From Sperchopsis tessellata (Eukaryota > Arthropoda > Insecta > Coleoptera > Hydrophilidae): 30,897 nt of DNA. This document shows positions 1 to 10,339 of this stretch, piece by piece. Positions within the stretch are counted from its first letter, which is position 1. Each line of letters begins with the position of its first letter. The notes beneath the pieces are model-generated. The model had not been told where the DNA came from, did not search any database, and saw nothing but the letters and a program-made list of their open reading frames with translations. The stretch covers positions 1-30,897 of the forward strand of contig JAWQRN010000351.1 in assembly GCA_033557685.1 (NCBI GenBank), in the 5' to 3' direction. The translations under genes were made by a program, and so were the position numbers.

Positions 1-251
1 GTATATTTGCCCTATTGTCAGTCTTCCGGCCAGTTAGTTACAGGAATATCCACCAGATGGAATAAGCATACTCTAACTGAAGTGACCTTCAACGCACCGA
101 TCGAGTTGAGGTTAGTTTGAGTTATCTCCGTGTAGAGTAAATCGAAGTTGGCCTCGCGTGATATTTGTGTTTCGGAAATAGTTGTTATAAAGTTAACTTA
201 AAACGTACTGTGTGGTAGATTTTTGTATTTGTGTTGTGGAATAGAAATAAA
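1..251. other. Non-coding flank, possibly 5' part of the following element
   Basis: No open frame of note. The segment runs directly into the first ATG of the zinc-binding relic at 252, so it may be the 5' untranslated or promoter part of that repeated unit. That is inferred from position only; I see no TATA box or terminal repeat that proves it. Confidence 0.3.
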
Positions 252-885
252 ATGAGTTCAAGTAGAAGAAGTTGTGTAAATCAACCTGATGTGTTCTGCT
301 ACATATGCAGAAAACAGAAAAACTGTTAGTGACTTTCTAAAGAGAGCATATCTTGAATACTTTGGTGTTAGACTTGGTGATCAGGATAAAACCTGGACAC
401 CGCATCAGGTCTGTAAAAGTTGTACAGAACATTTATGACAGTGAACTACCGGGAAAAGAAAAATTCTGAAATTCTGCGTACCAATGGTTTGGAGAGAACC
501 CCAAAACCACTTCGATGGCTATTATTTTTGCCAAGTAAATATTACTGGAATCAATCGAAACAACCGTAGCAAGTGGACTTATCATGAATTAGTCTCTGCA
601 AGACTCCCGGTCCCTCACTCAGAGGAAGTGCCACTCCCAACGTTTCACCCGCTACCAGATGTGAGGATGAGTATTGTCCCCCTAATCACCCTTCTTATAC
701 TAATGAAGGTGACAGTGATTATGAGGGAATGACATCAATTCCACAACGATTCAACCAGGATGAGTTAAATGACCTCACCAGAGATCTCAACCTGTCAAAG
801 AAGCTTCTGAATTACTTGCTTCCAGGTTGATCGACAAAAATATACTGGATCAAAGAAACAAAATTACTTTTACCGTACAAGGGTA
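252..885 (+). pseudogene. Relic of a multicopy arthropod zinc-binding protein of unknown function
   Basis: Reading needs at least three frame changes (near 317, 662 and 801) plus a last one near 870, and two in-frame TGA stops lie near 436 and 442. The pieces read as one protein: an N-terminal ATG at 252 followed by a CYIC cysteine pair, a block ending in a VCKSC pair (about 406-423), the phrase PMVWREPQNH (481-510) followed by YYFC, then VPHSEEVP, and a C-terminal part with LLASRLIDKN. From memory, the cysteine spacing and the PMVWREP...YFC block match an uncharacterised family present in very many copies in several arthropod genomes; I know no biochemical function for it. The copy is cut off at about 885, where an RTE relic on the other strand begins. 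It cannot make an intact protein. Family recognition is fairly confident; any role, or which mobile element spreads it, is not known to me. Confidence 0.75.
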
Positions 886-891
886 ATTCGT

Positions 892-1965
892 GTTTAGTGT
901 AATGTCGATGTCTACACATGTTCTGTGCAGTTCCCGCATGATCCTTTTCGCCAGCTCATACCTCCGCCACTCGTCTTCAGAGCTTCCGCCTTCTATAATC
1001 ATTATCTTTGTTTTATCGTTATTAATTTCTATATGTAGGCTGGCGCTTCCTTCTTCATGTGTTTCTATTAGCTCTTGCAGTTCTACGGCCGAGCTCAGAA
1101 CAATACCGTGTCGTCTGCGTATCTTAAATTGGTAATTTTTACTCTTCCCACGACGATGCTACCATTCCAGTTTTAAAGGCCTTCCTCATTATATATTCAC
1201 TGTTTATATTAAAAATCATTGACGATAGGATTCATTCATGTCTGGCAGCTCTTCTAATTGCAAAGGGGTTCGAAAGGGAGTGCACTATTTGTACAACTGC
1301 TTCACAGTGGGTTTGTAATTCTTAGATCATTAGAATTAAGTGGCTTGGTACCCCCAATTCGATTGAAATGGTCCATAATTTATTCCAGTTCAGACTATCG
1401 AAGGATTTGCGATAAAACATATGTACAGTTCTACGTTTATAATTTGTCCTCGATTGCCACGTCCTTTCACAAAACTTGCTTGTTTTAGCGGGATTTGCCT
1501 CTGTAGAAAGGGTTTAAATTTTTCATTTAGGATGGTGATGAGAATTTTACTCGCATGTGACATTAGTCTGCAATTGTCATATTTCTCTCTAGAACTTTTC
1601 TTAAATAATGGGAGGAATATTGAACTTATCCACTCTTTCTACCGCGATCCTGTTGTCCATATTTTTTAACACATAAGATGAAATACGTAGGCACCTTTTT
1701 TTAGGTAGCCCTAATGAATTAAGCTGTTATCTCATCTATTCCGGGAGATTCATCAGACTTTAGTATTTTAATAGCATTTTGACCTCATCTTTCAGTATGG
1801 AGGGTTCTTGCATCTGTTCTCTTATAATTGGTTCTATTATTACAGCTTCAACGCTATACAGTTTATTGCAGTACTTTCTCAATATCTCCAGAATATCCTG
1901 CATATCTGTTAACTTATCACCTGCGCCATTCTGAACGATCCAAGTAGTCCGACGGTCTGTACAAG
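892..1965 (-). pseudogene. RTE-like LINE reverse transcriptase relic
   Basis: Read on the minus strand, the pieces line up as the reverse transcriptase domain of a non-LTR retrotransposon. In order: SDESPGIDEIT (1731-1757), a PLFKKSSREKYDNCRLMSHASK block, QIPLKQASFVKGRGN (about 1453-1500), SEYIMRKA just before the catalytic region, and NLRYADDTVLF, with the YADD box encoded by 1110-1121. A thumb-side segment rich in charged residues follows to about 895. Stops and frameshifts break it throughout, for example just after YADDTVLF. The phrases HASK, GRGN and EYIM resemble RTE/BovB-type reverse transcriptases, so I assign RTE-like with moderate confidence. Endonuclease and C-terminus are missing. 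The lower end abuts the zinc-binding relic with no visible target duplication. Confidence 0.75.
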
Positions 1966-4020
1966 TCTTTATGTAACATGTATTAAATACTTCGTGAGAA
2001 CATATTTATAATATTCTTTATATCTTAATATCTTTGAAGACTTAAGATTAATTATTATAACTCCAGATATCTCGTCTGTCATGCAGTTTAAGCATATTAT
2101 ATTTATATTATGAAGTGAGGCAGTAGAAATAATTCCTCGCCTCATTGCCTTTTATCTGTGTAGTTAATAATATACAGTTTACGAGTGTTATTATAAAATT
2201 TTCTTGTGTATTATTCCTACAATATTTTCACTAATATAGCTGTGGTTTCATATTCACTTGTTATGTTTAACATTTTAGGTTGTTTTAATTATTATTAATT
2301 ATGGTTATTAACACATTAACTTCTGCCCGTACATTTGGTCATTTAAAGTCTAGGGGCCAAAACTAAAAAAACTTGGACAACTAATATTTTATTAAAACTT
2401 TAAATATAGGGATTTTTATATCATATTTAATATTGTAAAATTATGTCATATGGCTTGGTAAGAAATTAATATTTACTAAGAGGCCGTCGTATAGAATAGT
2501 TGTAGTTAAGTGGAGAGATAAACAGGATGTACTTATGTTGTCTATAAAACATACGACATAAATAACTTCTACAGGAAGAAGAAACAAAAAACAAGAAGAA
2601 ATTTTGAAATTTAAAATAGTTCAAGACTACAATATTGGAAAACCGGGTATTGATTAATCTGGTCAGTATTCCAGTTACTCCAGTGCCGTGCGAAAGTCTG
2701 TGAAATAGTATCACAAAGTTGCAATCGAGCTAATTTTCGGTAGTACCGTTGTAAATTTACTGTATTTAAATGAAATATAAAGATATAACTCCGGTACAAC
2801 CATTCCTTCGTTCAAGGGGACATCCCAGGGGAGAGTATTTTTTCCTTCTGACGCTATATAAGATTTTATATATTTGAATTATGAACGCATAACGGGCGTA
2901 ATCAAAGTATCCCATATTAACGCAGATTTCAGATACTGTCAACATGATTTATATTTGGAATGGCTGTGGCAGTATGTTAACATGAACTCATGTATTGATA
3001 TTTGTTGTAAAATAGTGGTGATAACAACAGTTATGGGTGATTTTGTCGTTGTATCATAAACACAGGGTCAGGGTGCGGTTGTGCTTCTCTAACAAATGAC
3101 GGGCGAGTTGTTAGGTGTCCACCACGTGAAGTTGTCGAAGCTGATGTCTAATCTTCCCAGTTAGTTTTTTAACACAAAAATTTTAGGGAGCAGCACTTAC
3201 CTTTTTATCGTATTCCTAGGGATCTCGTGATGTATGGTATCTAAGCACGAAATGCAAGAATAATGATTTCTTCGTATATTACTTAGGGGTGAAGTAAGCT
3301 ACCTTTATGCGGGGGCTAGAAGTAATTTATTCCCAGGTATCTTATCTTACTATTATTATTTGTATAGTCATATCTCAAGGATGTCTATTTGTGACCTGAT
3401 AATTGTGCCTTCCTATACTATACTACAAGTTATTACATAATACAATCATTTGTGAGCTAAGTCAATGGGCCTACCTATACTGTATTATGCTTAACAACAT
3501 AACACGATTATATAAAGATCTTGACAACGTGCCGGTTTATACTTTACGATATTGTACTGTACACTATGTGTGAGAAGATATATGTATGGGCGAAGCCTAT
3601 GTGCTTTCTCTTACGTTATTCTTGGATTAATGTCTGCAGGGGGAATTTGAGGAGCTCTCCCTTATCAGTAACAAACTTGACATGATGCTTTCGTTAGAAA
3701 TTTACAGTTATACATCCACGACGCCGATAGTCAACTTTTACTGTGATTTGGCATCAATACAGATTTTAGTTTTGTAACTATTTAGCGGTTGTTAAAATAA
3801 GTTGACTCACTGGATTAAACACCCCTGCCCACCTGTGCCGTGGGTCATTATTAACATTTCCTTAACAACATTTTCTCTTTTTTAGGTATTCATCGCGAGG
3901 CTTGGTTTTATCAAGCTAGTCGTCATTCAGATTATCTCATGTTAATATTCTACTTTCCTCCAACCAATATAGTAGTTCTTGTGGATGAAATATCGTGACT
4001 TTTATTTCAAATGGGTAATT
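1966..4020. other. Gene-free stretch
   Basis: Short open frames on both strands show no recognisable motif. Composition is A+T-rich. The only structure I see is a weak ~62-bp periodicity at 3405-3590, listed separately. A stretch of older decayed repeat could be hidden here. Confidence 0.5.
3405..3590. repeat. Weak ~62-bp tandem repeat, about three copies
   Basis: Copies begin near 3405, 3467 and 3529. The first two share CTACCTATACT-like and ACATAAYACRAT-like blocks at the same offsets; the third keeps only the start (GTGCC) and TATACT. Divergence is high, so this could be chance similarity in A+T-rich DNA. Confidence 0.3.
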
Positions 4021-4023
4021 TAA

Positions 4024-4809
4024 TTGAAGGTTTACCTTACCTGTGTGCATAACGCACGCATCCATCACGTAACCACCAAGAACTCACTTGCTACCCCCCA
4101 CGGAGTCACTGTGGAATTCCCTCCTAAAGCGGCTGAAGCCGAAAAGTTACGCGTTCTTCGCGAGACTGTATTAAAATATCCATTCCTAACAAACCTTTGC
4201 CACCAAAACAACCCAGAATCCCTATCTTCTCCTGAGTCATACGTAATGTCGAACATGACATTACAGACGCCGACGTCACTGCAGCCTTATCCGACTTTAA
4301 CATATCTTGCTCTAAGGTCTGGCGAAATATCTTCAAAAAAACAGACAAGTCAACGCCACTTAGCGACCGATGCCATCGACACCCTCTGCTCAAAGGGTGT
4401 CTTAATGTACAATTCGCACTATCCTGTCGAGCCCTCCCTTCCGCCGCCAGCCAGACCTATTCAATGCAGTAAATGCAACGGGTACAACCATCTTCTCAAA
4501 GACTGTGTCACAAAAATATCATGTGGGATCTGTAACGAAGCTCATAGAACAGCTGTCTGTACCTCTACACTACAAAAGTGCATCAAATTTGAAGGAAGCC
4601 ATGTTGTTTTCCACACAAATTGCCCAAAACTTCCTCCACGAGCCGAATATTCCTCGCTCGAGGCCTCGATCAGAGCTACTTCGACCAACTCCCAGCCACT
4701 ACCTTCACAGAGGACGCAATATACTTACTTAAATGCTTTTCAACAACGCTACTTAATGTATTCCCCAATATACGTCCTAGGGTACATAAAACTATCTTCC
4801 TTATCATGA
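4024..4809 (+). pseudogene. LINE ORF1, Gag-like RNA-binding protein with CCHC zinc knuckles
   Basis: A 261-codon open frame without an ATG at its start; the true N-terminus is lost or frameshifted. Residues 145-200 hold the zinc knuckles that bind element RNA in this family: C148-C151-H156-C161 (CX2CX4HX4C) and C167-C170-H174-C179 (CX2CX3HX4C). A third, at C186-x-x-F189...H193...C200, has lost its second cysteine to phenylalanine. A proline-rich linker (PSLPPPARP) precedes the knuckles. The order of three knuckles followed by NCPKLP is typical of I, Jockey and R1 group ORF1 proteins, which coat the RNA during target-primed reverse transcription. The end after residue 215 no longer resembles the family and is probably out of frame. 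Confidence 0.75.
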
Positions 4810-4865
4810 ATGACTTCTGTGGAGTCACTGCCACTCCAACGTATAGTGGTACTAGTGTCAACCTG

Positions 4866-5560
4866 AGATTCAGTTAATGGTCACCATTGGCACAATTAAC
4901 ACATGTGGGTGGTCCAAGAAGCGACCATTCGAACAACATCTGGTTCACAGCGAGGATATTGCCGTCTATAATTATTACTGAACATTGTCTGAAAAATTCT
5001 ATCACGCTCATAATCCCTAGCTACAACAGGGGATACAATGGCGAGCCTTTACTTTTGCACCAGTCATACATAGCGGACGAGTGGATCGCCCCTCAGCAAC
5101 TAGGCAACCTTCACCTAATAGGAGCCACGGTCAGGTCCCCATTAGGGCTTGTACTTATCATCTGTTTTTACTGCCCCCATTAGAGCCATTGTCCCTTGAC
5201 CATTTCCATTGTGCAAGCTATAAAAATCGGACCAATAATATGGGTGACTTCAACGCCAGACAGGAAGATTGGATCGAAGCCTCATTGGTGATATTCTCAC
5301 TAGAGCGATCTTTTACTTCGGCCTGTATAGAGTTGAGAACAACTAACCCACTTTCTTTTCAATACCAGGGAACATACATTATCAATAACATAATCACGTC
5401 AACAGACATAGCGCAATATTTCACTGATGAAAAAACTTACATAAGCCCAATAGCCACTAGTGACCACCTAACTCTCTTAGTCAAATCAACCCTAGGGGCT
5501 CAGCTACCTCCTACCACACTTACCAAAAAATTTCGTGTTTAGAACGCCGATTGGCCAGCG
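4866..5560 (+). pseudogene. LINE ORF2 N-terminal endonuclease domain
   Basis: The apurinic-type endonuclease nicks target DNA to prime reverse transcription. Two frames are needed. The first (4887-5183) includes WIAPQQLGNLHLIGATVRSP; the second (from about 5160) holds the catalytic motifs GDFNARQEDW (5243-5272) and TSDHLTLLVKS (SDHL at 5459-5470), which are the hallmark Asp/Asn and Ser-Asp-His blocks of the family. A stop ends the frame at 5540-5542, followed in frame by NADWPAF, a common post-endonuclease linker. The N-terminal catalytic Asn/Glu motifs are not visible, consistent with further decay. It lies directly between ORF1 and the reverse transcriptase. Confidence 0.75.
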
Positions 5561-7552
5561 TTCCAACACCACATCGAAGCCAACACCCACGTCATACCTA
5601 TCGCTAATGTCATAGACATTATAATCCCAGTAAATGTTCTTACCGATGTCATCAAAGACGCGATTGATATCTCAATCTCTGAAAAAAACTATATACTTGC
5701 ACCGGCGTATCTTACCAGCACTCATTCTTACCTTGATACGCCAAAAAAGGCATCTACAGGCAAAATCTCCGAATTGGAGACCTCTACCTCAAAACAGAAT
5801 GGAACTGCCAAAATGCGATAATCTGAAGTCAAGTTACTCTTTTAAAATCAGATCAATGGCATACTGAGTGCACCAAACTTGACGATTGCAACGGCAATGT
5901 GTTCTGGAACAAATTCAAAACTCTTACTGGAGTTAAGAAATCCAACGCTGCTCCCATCATACACAATGGAAAGGTAAACTCAACTCCCCAGGATAAAGCG
6001 AACCTCTTCGCAGCCACTCTCCAACAAACACACGTGGTCCCCCGCGGGCCAGAGCCATTACTCACCATCCAGTTTATTCCTTGGGACAACCCACTCGCCC
6101 ACGACATAACTCACGACGAAACAGCAGCGGTCCTCAGCCACGAAAAAAAAAACACAGCCACCGGTCAAGATGGTATCACCCGTACTGCCTTCAAACACCT
6201 GCTAGAAAATGCCATCAGCTAATTTCAGGTAATCGCAACAGCATTTGTCCGCATAGGCTACTTTCCGTCCACCTGGAAAAGGGCTTATGTTATCATGATT
6301 CCTAAGCCCGGAAAAAAATCCCGGTCTTTTGGACACTTTACACCCCTTCGCTCTGCATGACACCCTAGGAATGGCATATACTTCGCCTCCATGCCGAGAC
6401 ACAAAACCTTCTACCACCTTCTCAATATGGCTTCAGCGCCCACCGTAGCACTACCGATGTTATACTCCAGCTTCACTGTTCGCTCGCTGAAACCTTCAAC
6501 AACCGCCAATGCTCATTGGTAATTTTTCCCGACATCAAACGAGCCTTCGACACAGTGTGGCAAGATGGCCTCATTTTCAAACTGCACGGACTTCATATCC
6601 CACATACAATCCTATCCGTCCTTCGATGCTATCTAAGTAATAGAAGCTACTTCATCCGCGGTGGACAGATAATTTTACAACCATTTATGCCAATGGTACC
6701 GCAAGATCCTATCCTAGCTCCTCTGCTCTACATTCTGTACATCCAAGATATTCCCACCCCACAGCTATCCTTCAGAATTCTGTAATATGCCGACGATTTC
6801 GCAATTAGTACTTCAACCGACACTCTGTCACATAAAACAGAGCTGTAGTTGCCTGGCTTCGCCAGCTAGAAACATGGTTCTTTATGTGGCACGTTAAACC
6901 CGATCCAGTAAAAACACAACTCATCCTCTTCAGATCTCGCCCTTGTCATCAATCGCAAAATATTAATAACATCCACATTCGCCTAGGGAATATACCATTA
7001 CATCAAGTTGAAACAACCAAGCTTCTAGGTATTACCTTCAGTAAGAACCTACTATGGACAATCGAACTGCTATCCGTAATGAAAAGAAGTGAACCTAAGG
7101 GCAAATTTCCTCGCAGTTCTGCGCGGAAGGCCCCAAGGTTGCCCTCCGATGACCCTTGTTCATACTTACAAAACCTATATCTGTCTCCTGCTCGATAATC
7201 ATCTTTGCACACTCTCCAAAATTTATCTGGCAATAATTCTTCCCATCGAAAGAAGACTCCTCAGAGCAAACGTATACTTCGACCGGTATCATCCCTCCTC
7301 CGATGTACGTTAAAGGGCAGGTATAGCCCCATGGTTTGACAGGCTTCAGAGACTCCTGGACAGACTCGGCACCAGACTTCTAGAACAGGGCTTCAGGCTC
7401 AACCGACCACCACATCACCCAAGATGACCAAGGAAGAAACGGAGAAACGCCACCATTGTGATCTTACCAGCCGTCATCACCAAGCCGCAGTGGGCTGAAT
7501 ACCTTATCGACGACACTACAGTTGCCCTGAGGATAATAAATTTACACCTGTA
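5561..7552 (+). pseudogene. LINE ORF2 reverse transcriptase domain
   Basis: Recognisable blocks in order, spread over several frames: RRILPALILTLIRQKR (near 5705-5755), FWNKFKTLTG (about 5900-5930), GQDGITRTAFKHLL (near 6160-6210), PSTWKRAYVIMIPKPGKK (about 6265-6320), QYGFSAHRSTTDVILQLH (around 6420-6475), FPDIKRAFDTVW (6525-6560, holding the first catalytic Asp), VPQDPILAPLLYILYIQDIP (6697-6756) and YADDFAI with the YADD box at 6786-6797. A TAA stop sits immediately before the YADD box. The thumb region follows (TQLILFRSRP, TTKLLGITF, LVHTYKTYI), then a basic C-terminus with PRKKRRN and a stop near 7552. The normal VPQGS block reads VPQDP here. No RNase H or C-terminal Cys/His motif is apparent. 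Confidence 0.8.
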
Positions 7553-7980
7553 AAAAAGAACCAAAAATAAATTAAGCTTTCACGAGAACACCCAGAAGTA
7601 CGACGAAGAAGAAGAGCAAACTAACTCATAAACCACGAAGGGAACAGGAACTACACCTCCATGCCTTGCCCACCTCCCAACATGTACGCCTGCGAGCCAT
7701 AAAACAAACACAAAATAACAAATTACAAGCACTACAGATATCACAAAACACTTAATTATACCCGCCGAAAAAGCCGTAGCGGCTAAAATCAGCCGAGGCA
7801 AAATATACTGGGCAAACCATGTTTAAAACGCAAAAAATCAAAATGCAATTTCATGCATTCGCTCGTTATATCTCTGACTAGTCATCTGATGATGGCCGAA
7901 GGATATCGGCCGAACGCTAATCAAAAAGCTCGTTCTCCCCAGAACGAAGAAACACATACAATATAACTCGAAAGTCATCT
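7553..7980 (+). other. LINE 3' untranslated end with two hairpins
   Basis: After the ORF2 stop the sequence has no further coding similarity. Close to its end are two perfect stem-loops: GGCCGA/TCGGCC (7894-7899 with 7906-7911, six-base loop) and TCGTTCT/AGAACGA (7930-7936 with 7941-7947, four-base loop). LINE 3' stem-loops can be recognised by the element's own reverse transcriptase; that role is inferred here. The boundary at about 7980 is where C-rich element composition gives way to A+T-rich flank. Confidence 0.5.
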
Positions 7981-8939
7981 TCTTCTAAAATGCTTTCTAG
8001 TAGTCTACGAAAACGCAACATACTGGTAGGTTATGTTCACATTCATCGGCAATTTCCATTCATCTACACAATTGGAGTATAGTACTTGATATTGGTTCTT
8101 CTGTTTACATGAAAGGTAATACATTGTATTTCTGTCATTAACATATCAATAAATAATTACTAACAGGACAGTTTTGATGAAGCCTCTACGACAAACATAC
8201 GAGAGGCACAGTATTGTGGCTTGTTCCTATATTTGACACTTGACATTTATTCAAATCTATTTTATAAGCATACAATACAACTTCCCAAAACGTATAGTAG
8301 ATTGTCTAGTGTAGGTTTATTCCATAGGTATACTGCTTAAGTGGTCCAAATCGCGCCCCTGGTCTGTATGTCCGTTTTATCGTTGCCACGGACATTGCCC
8401 TCTACCAGAATTAATTTCATATAACTGTGGCTGTAATCCTTTTTCCACAATGCTGGGAAAAGATGTTTGAGACACTCCTGTTTCTCTAATTAAATTTCTA
8501 CTCTTTTCTCACCCTTTTCTGAACTTTGTTTTTATCAATTTCTTATGATTATGGATAGGTTTCTTATTAACTTTGCCCGGAGAAGGTTTGAAAATGGACA
8601 AATACCCAAAATATAACCCATGTTGCTATTCGGCAGAGTTGATCAGACTCTTACACTATTTATGTTATAACGGTTAAAGCTGAACTGCCGAACATTGTAG
8701 TAGTCAGCATAAGGTAACCTAACCTATAAGCTTAGAATTATTTCATTGCGCATTATCAGAAATAACAACACTCTTACAGGTGAAAAGAAATGGATATTGC
8801 ATCATTACTTAAACGACTAAACTATCTTAAGTTTACTTATTGAACAAACCAATCACAGTAAAAATAAAAGTTTTGAATACTCTTAAAACTAAGGCAATGT
8901 AGCAATATCTCTAATGTAATTTATAATTCTTGAAATAAT
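7981..8939. other. Gene-free stretch with one small inverted repeat
   Basis: No coding frame recognised. TTCGGCAG at 8629-8636 pairs perfectly with CTGCCGAA at 8685-8692, enclosing 48 bases; this may be a hairpin or the ends of a very small non-autonomous element. The motif AACCTAACCT near 8716 resembles two units of the insect telomere repeat but is too short to mean anything. Confidence 0.4.
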
Positions 8940-9645
8940 AACTGAAACTATGACGGTGAGTGTACTATTAAACAACAAAGCATCACCAATGTGTTAAAAG
9001 TTGAACACAAAATATACACAAAATAAGATATAAACTTAATATATTAAAATAATAATAACTAAAACATAGCACGAAATCTATACTATTACAAAACAAAGAA
9101 TCGTTTATTTATTAATACCAATAACAAAGAAAATACTATAAATAAATAAATATTAGAAAATTAACATAAGATACTGTCTACATTATTATTGTACACACGG
9201 AACCAAATATAGAGGAAATACACAAAATTTAAAATTTATTAATTAAAATAATAATGGAAACTTCTGACCGGGATTCCATTTTTACAGAACAAATGAACAT
9301 TAATATGTTAATATACAAGATAGAAAGTAAATACACCAAGTAATAAATATAATGTATAAATTGAAATTATATCTGAAATTATGACGGTGTCCGTATTGAA
9401 ACAGAACAAAGAAAAATAAATATGGTAGAATCAAATACGAAGGAAATACACCAAATAATAAATACACTTTATCAGTTGAAATAATAGCTGAACGTATGAT
9501 GGTGTTTATACTGTTCCAGAACAAAAGACCGTTAATACGTTAAAATAAAATACAAATAAGATACACGAAACAGTAAATAAAATTAATAAATTGTTCGACT
9601 TATATCTCTGGAAACTCTGACCGCGATCTAAACTTTATACAAAAG
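8940..9645. repeat. Degenerate ~118-bp tandem repeat, about six copies
   Basis: A block reading roughly GAAA-YTATGACGGTG recurs near 8944, 9064 (degraded), 9256, 9377, 9492 and 9612, with a further unit visible around 9150-9240. Each is followed by an ACAGAACAAAG-like block, then TTAATATGTTAA, a GGAAATACACC-like block and TAATAAAT. Spacing between well-matched copies is about 116-121 bases. It ends right before a LINE endonuclease fragment at 9655, so it could be an independent minisatellite or the repeated 5' region of that LINE. Divergence points to great age. Confidence 0.65.
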
Positions 9646-9654
9646 AACACGAAA

Positions 9655-10018
9655 TATCACTTGAGCACGCACAAACAAATCAAAGCCAACCACTTTCTGA
9701 CAGTATCAATACTCTTCTGCATATCTAACACACCTATATCTCTAATAAAATATCTAAATTTTTTTTTCCTCAGCAAAACACTACGCCCAACACCGTCCTC
9801 ATTGCAGGAGACCTCACTGTTAACCAAATCTCCTGGAATGCTGCATTTTCTAGTATTAAATAACACTTAACTCCCTCTGCACGTATCTATTGAACCTATA
9901 TTCTTACATTCTGAGAACTACACACCGGACACACTCGACCTTACCTTCATGAAAAATACACATTCTTGTTCTCATCTCACCACACACTTAGAAATAGACT
10001 CTGATTATCTCCGAGTTA
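9655..10018 (+). pseudogene. Second LINE: endonuclease fragment, left of the SINE insertion
   Basis: The reading VLIAGDLTVNQISWN (about 9795-9840) corresponds to the VLIAGDFNAHH..W block of LINE endonucleases, with GD at 9807-9812. About 30 codons later comes YTPDTLDLTFMKN, and near 10001 DSDYLRV, the decayed form of the SDHLPV catalytic motif. The usual FNA has become LTV, so the active site is lost. The fragment stops where a SINE begins at 10019 and appears to resume after it at 10340. It is the same broad type as the LINE at 4024-7980 but is more A+T-rich. Confidence 0.65.
10007..10018 (+). repeat. Target-site duplication, left copy
   Basis: ATCTCCGAGTTA here and ATCTCCCACTTA at 10328-10339 agree at 10 of 12 bases and directly flank the SINE, as expected for a LINE-mobilised insertion. 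Confidence 0.65.
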
Positions 10019-10327
10019 GAGGCCGTCTCGTAGCTTAGTGACTAAGTGCTAGACTACCAAGCGTGGGGTCTCTTGTTCGAATTCCAGAGGCGGTCGGCTT
10101 TTTGTGATTAGGGAAAAGTCTTTGTAGTACTCGTCTTCCTGGAGGGATCCAAAAACTGTGGGTCCCGTATATTGTAGGTAAATTTAAGACCATGATCACG
10201 TAACAGAACCAAACTTTAGTTAGAAAACTGGATGCAGCGAAATTCCCTGGTGAGGGAGCCTAATCCCTGGCGTCGGTGTAGGCCATAGCAGCGGAAATTG
10301 GTCGATGTTAAATAAACAAACAAAAAA
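10019..10327 (+). mobile_element. tRNA-derived SINE, copy 1
   Basis: The head resembles a tRNA gene: an A-box-like TAGCTTAGTG at 10031-10040 and a B-box-like GTTCGAATTCC at 10075-10085, giving an internal RNA polymerase III promoter. A non-tRNA body follows, containing GGATGCAGCGAAATTCC and CCCTGGCGTCGGT, then a short A-rich tail (AAATAAACAAACAAAAAAA). The body is shared with a second copy at 22318-22557, which proves it is a repeat family. It is flanked by a 12-bp imperfect direct repeat and lies inside a LINE endonuclease fragment. SINEs encode no protein and depend on a partner LINE; which LINE drives this family cannot be told from the tail. Confidence 0.85.
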
Positions 10328-10339
10328 ATCTCCCACTTA
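10328..10339 (+). repeat. Target-site duplication, right copy
   Basis: Follows the A-rich tail of the SINE and matches 10007-10018 at 10 of 12 positions. The A at 10328 could also be assigned to the tail. Confidence 0.6.

Larger units (their letters stand above)
4024..7980 (+). mobile_element. I/Outcast-like non-LTR retrotransposon (LINE), 5'-truncated and inactive
   Basis: The element carries the expected order ORF1 (zinc knuckles), apurinic-type endonuclease, reverse transcriptase and a 3' untranslated end. It is about 4 kb, somewhat shorter than typical I-clade elements. The ORF1 start is missing: the open frame begins at a non-ATG codon, so 5' truncation is likely. ORF2 has many frameshifts and stops. 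No RNase H domain is recognisable after the reverse transcriptase. Coding content is clearly less A+T-rich and richer in C than the flanks, as expected for an inserted element. Clade placement rests on motif phrases read by eye; Jockey or Nimb are alternatives. Confidence 0.8.

Noticed and set aside
4065..4393. Minus-strand frames opposite the LINE ORF1
   Set aside because: The plus strand has the zinc knuckles and the matching downstream domains; the minus frames are shadows.
7580..7801. Minus-strand hydrophobic 73-codon frame resembling a membrane protein
   Set aside because: It lies in the 3' end of a plus-strand LINE and arises from the complement of an A/C-rich stretch; no start context or neighbours support it.
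8712..8725. Telomere-like AACCTAACCT
   Set aside because: Two units only; expected by chance in a window of this size.
10019..10100. Functional tRNA gene
   Set aside because: A and B boxes are present, but the sequence continues as a repeat body shared with 22318-22557 and the cloverleaf is not intact. It is a SINE head.
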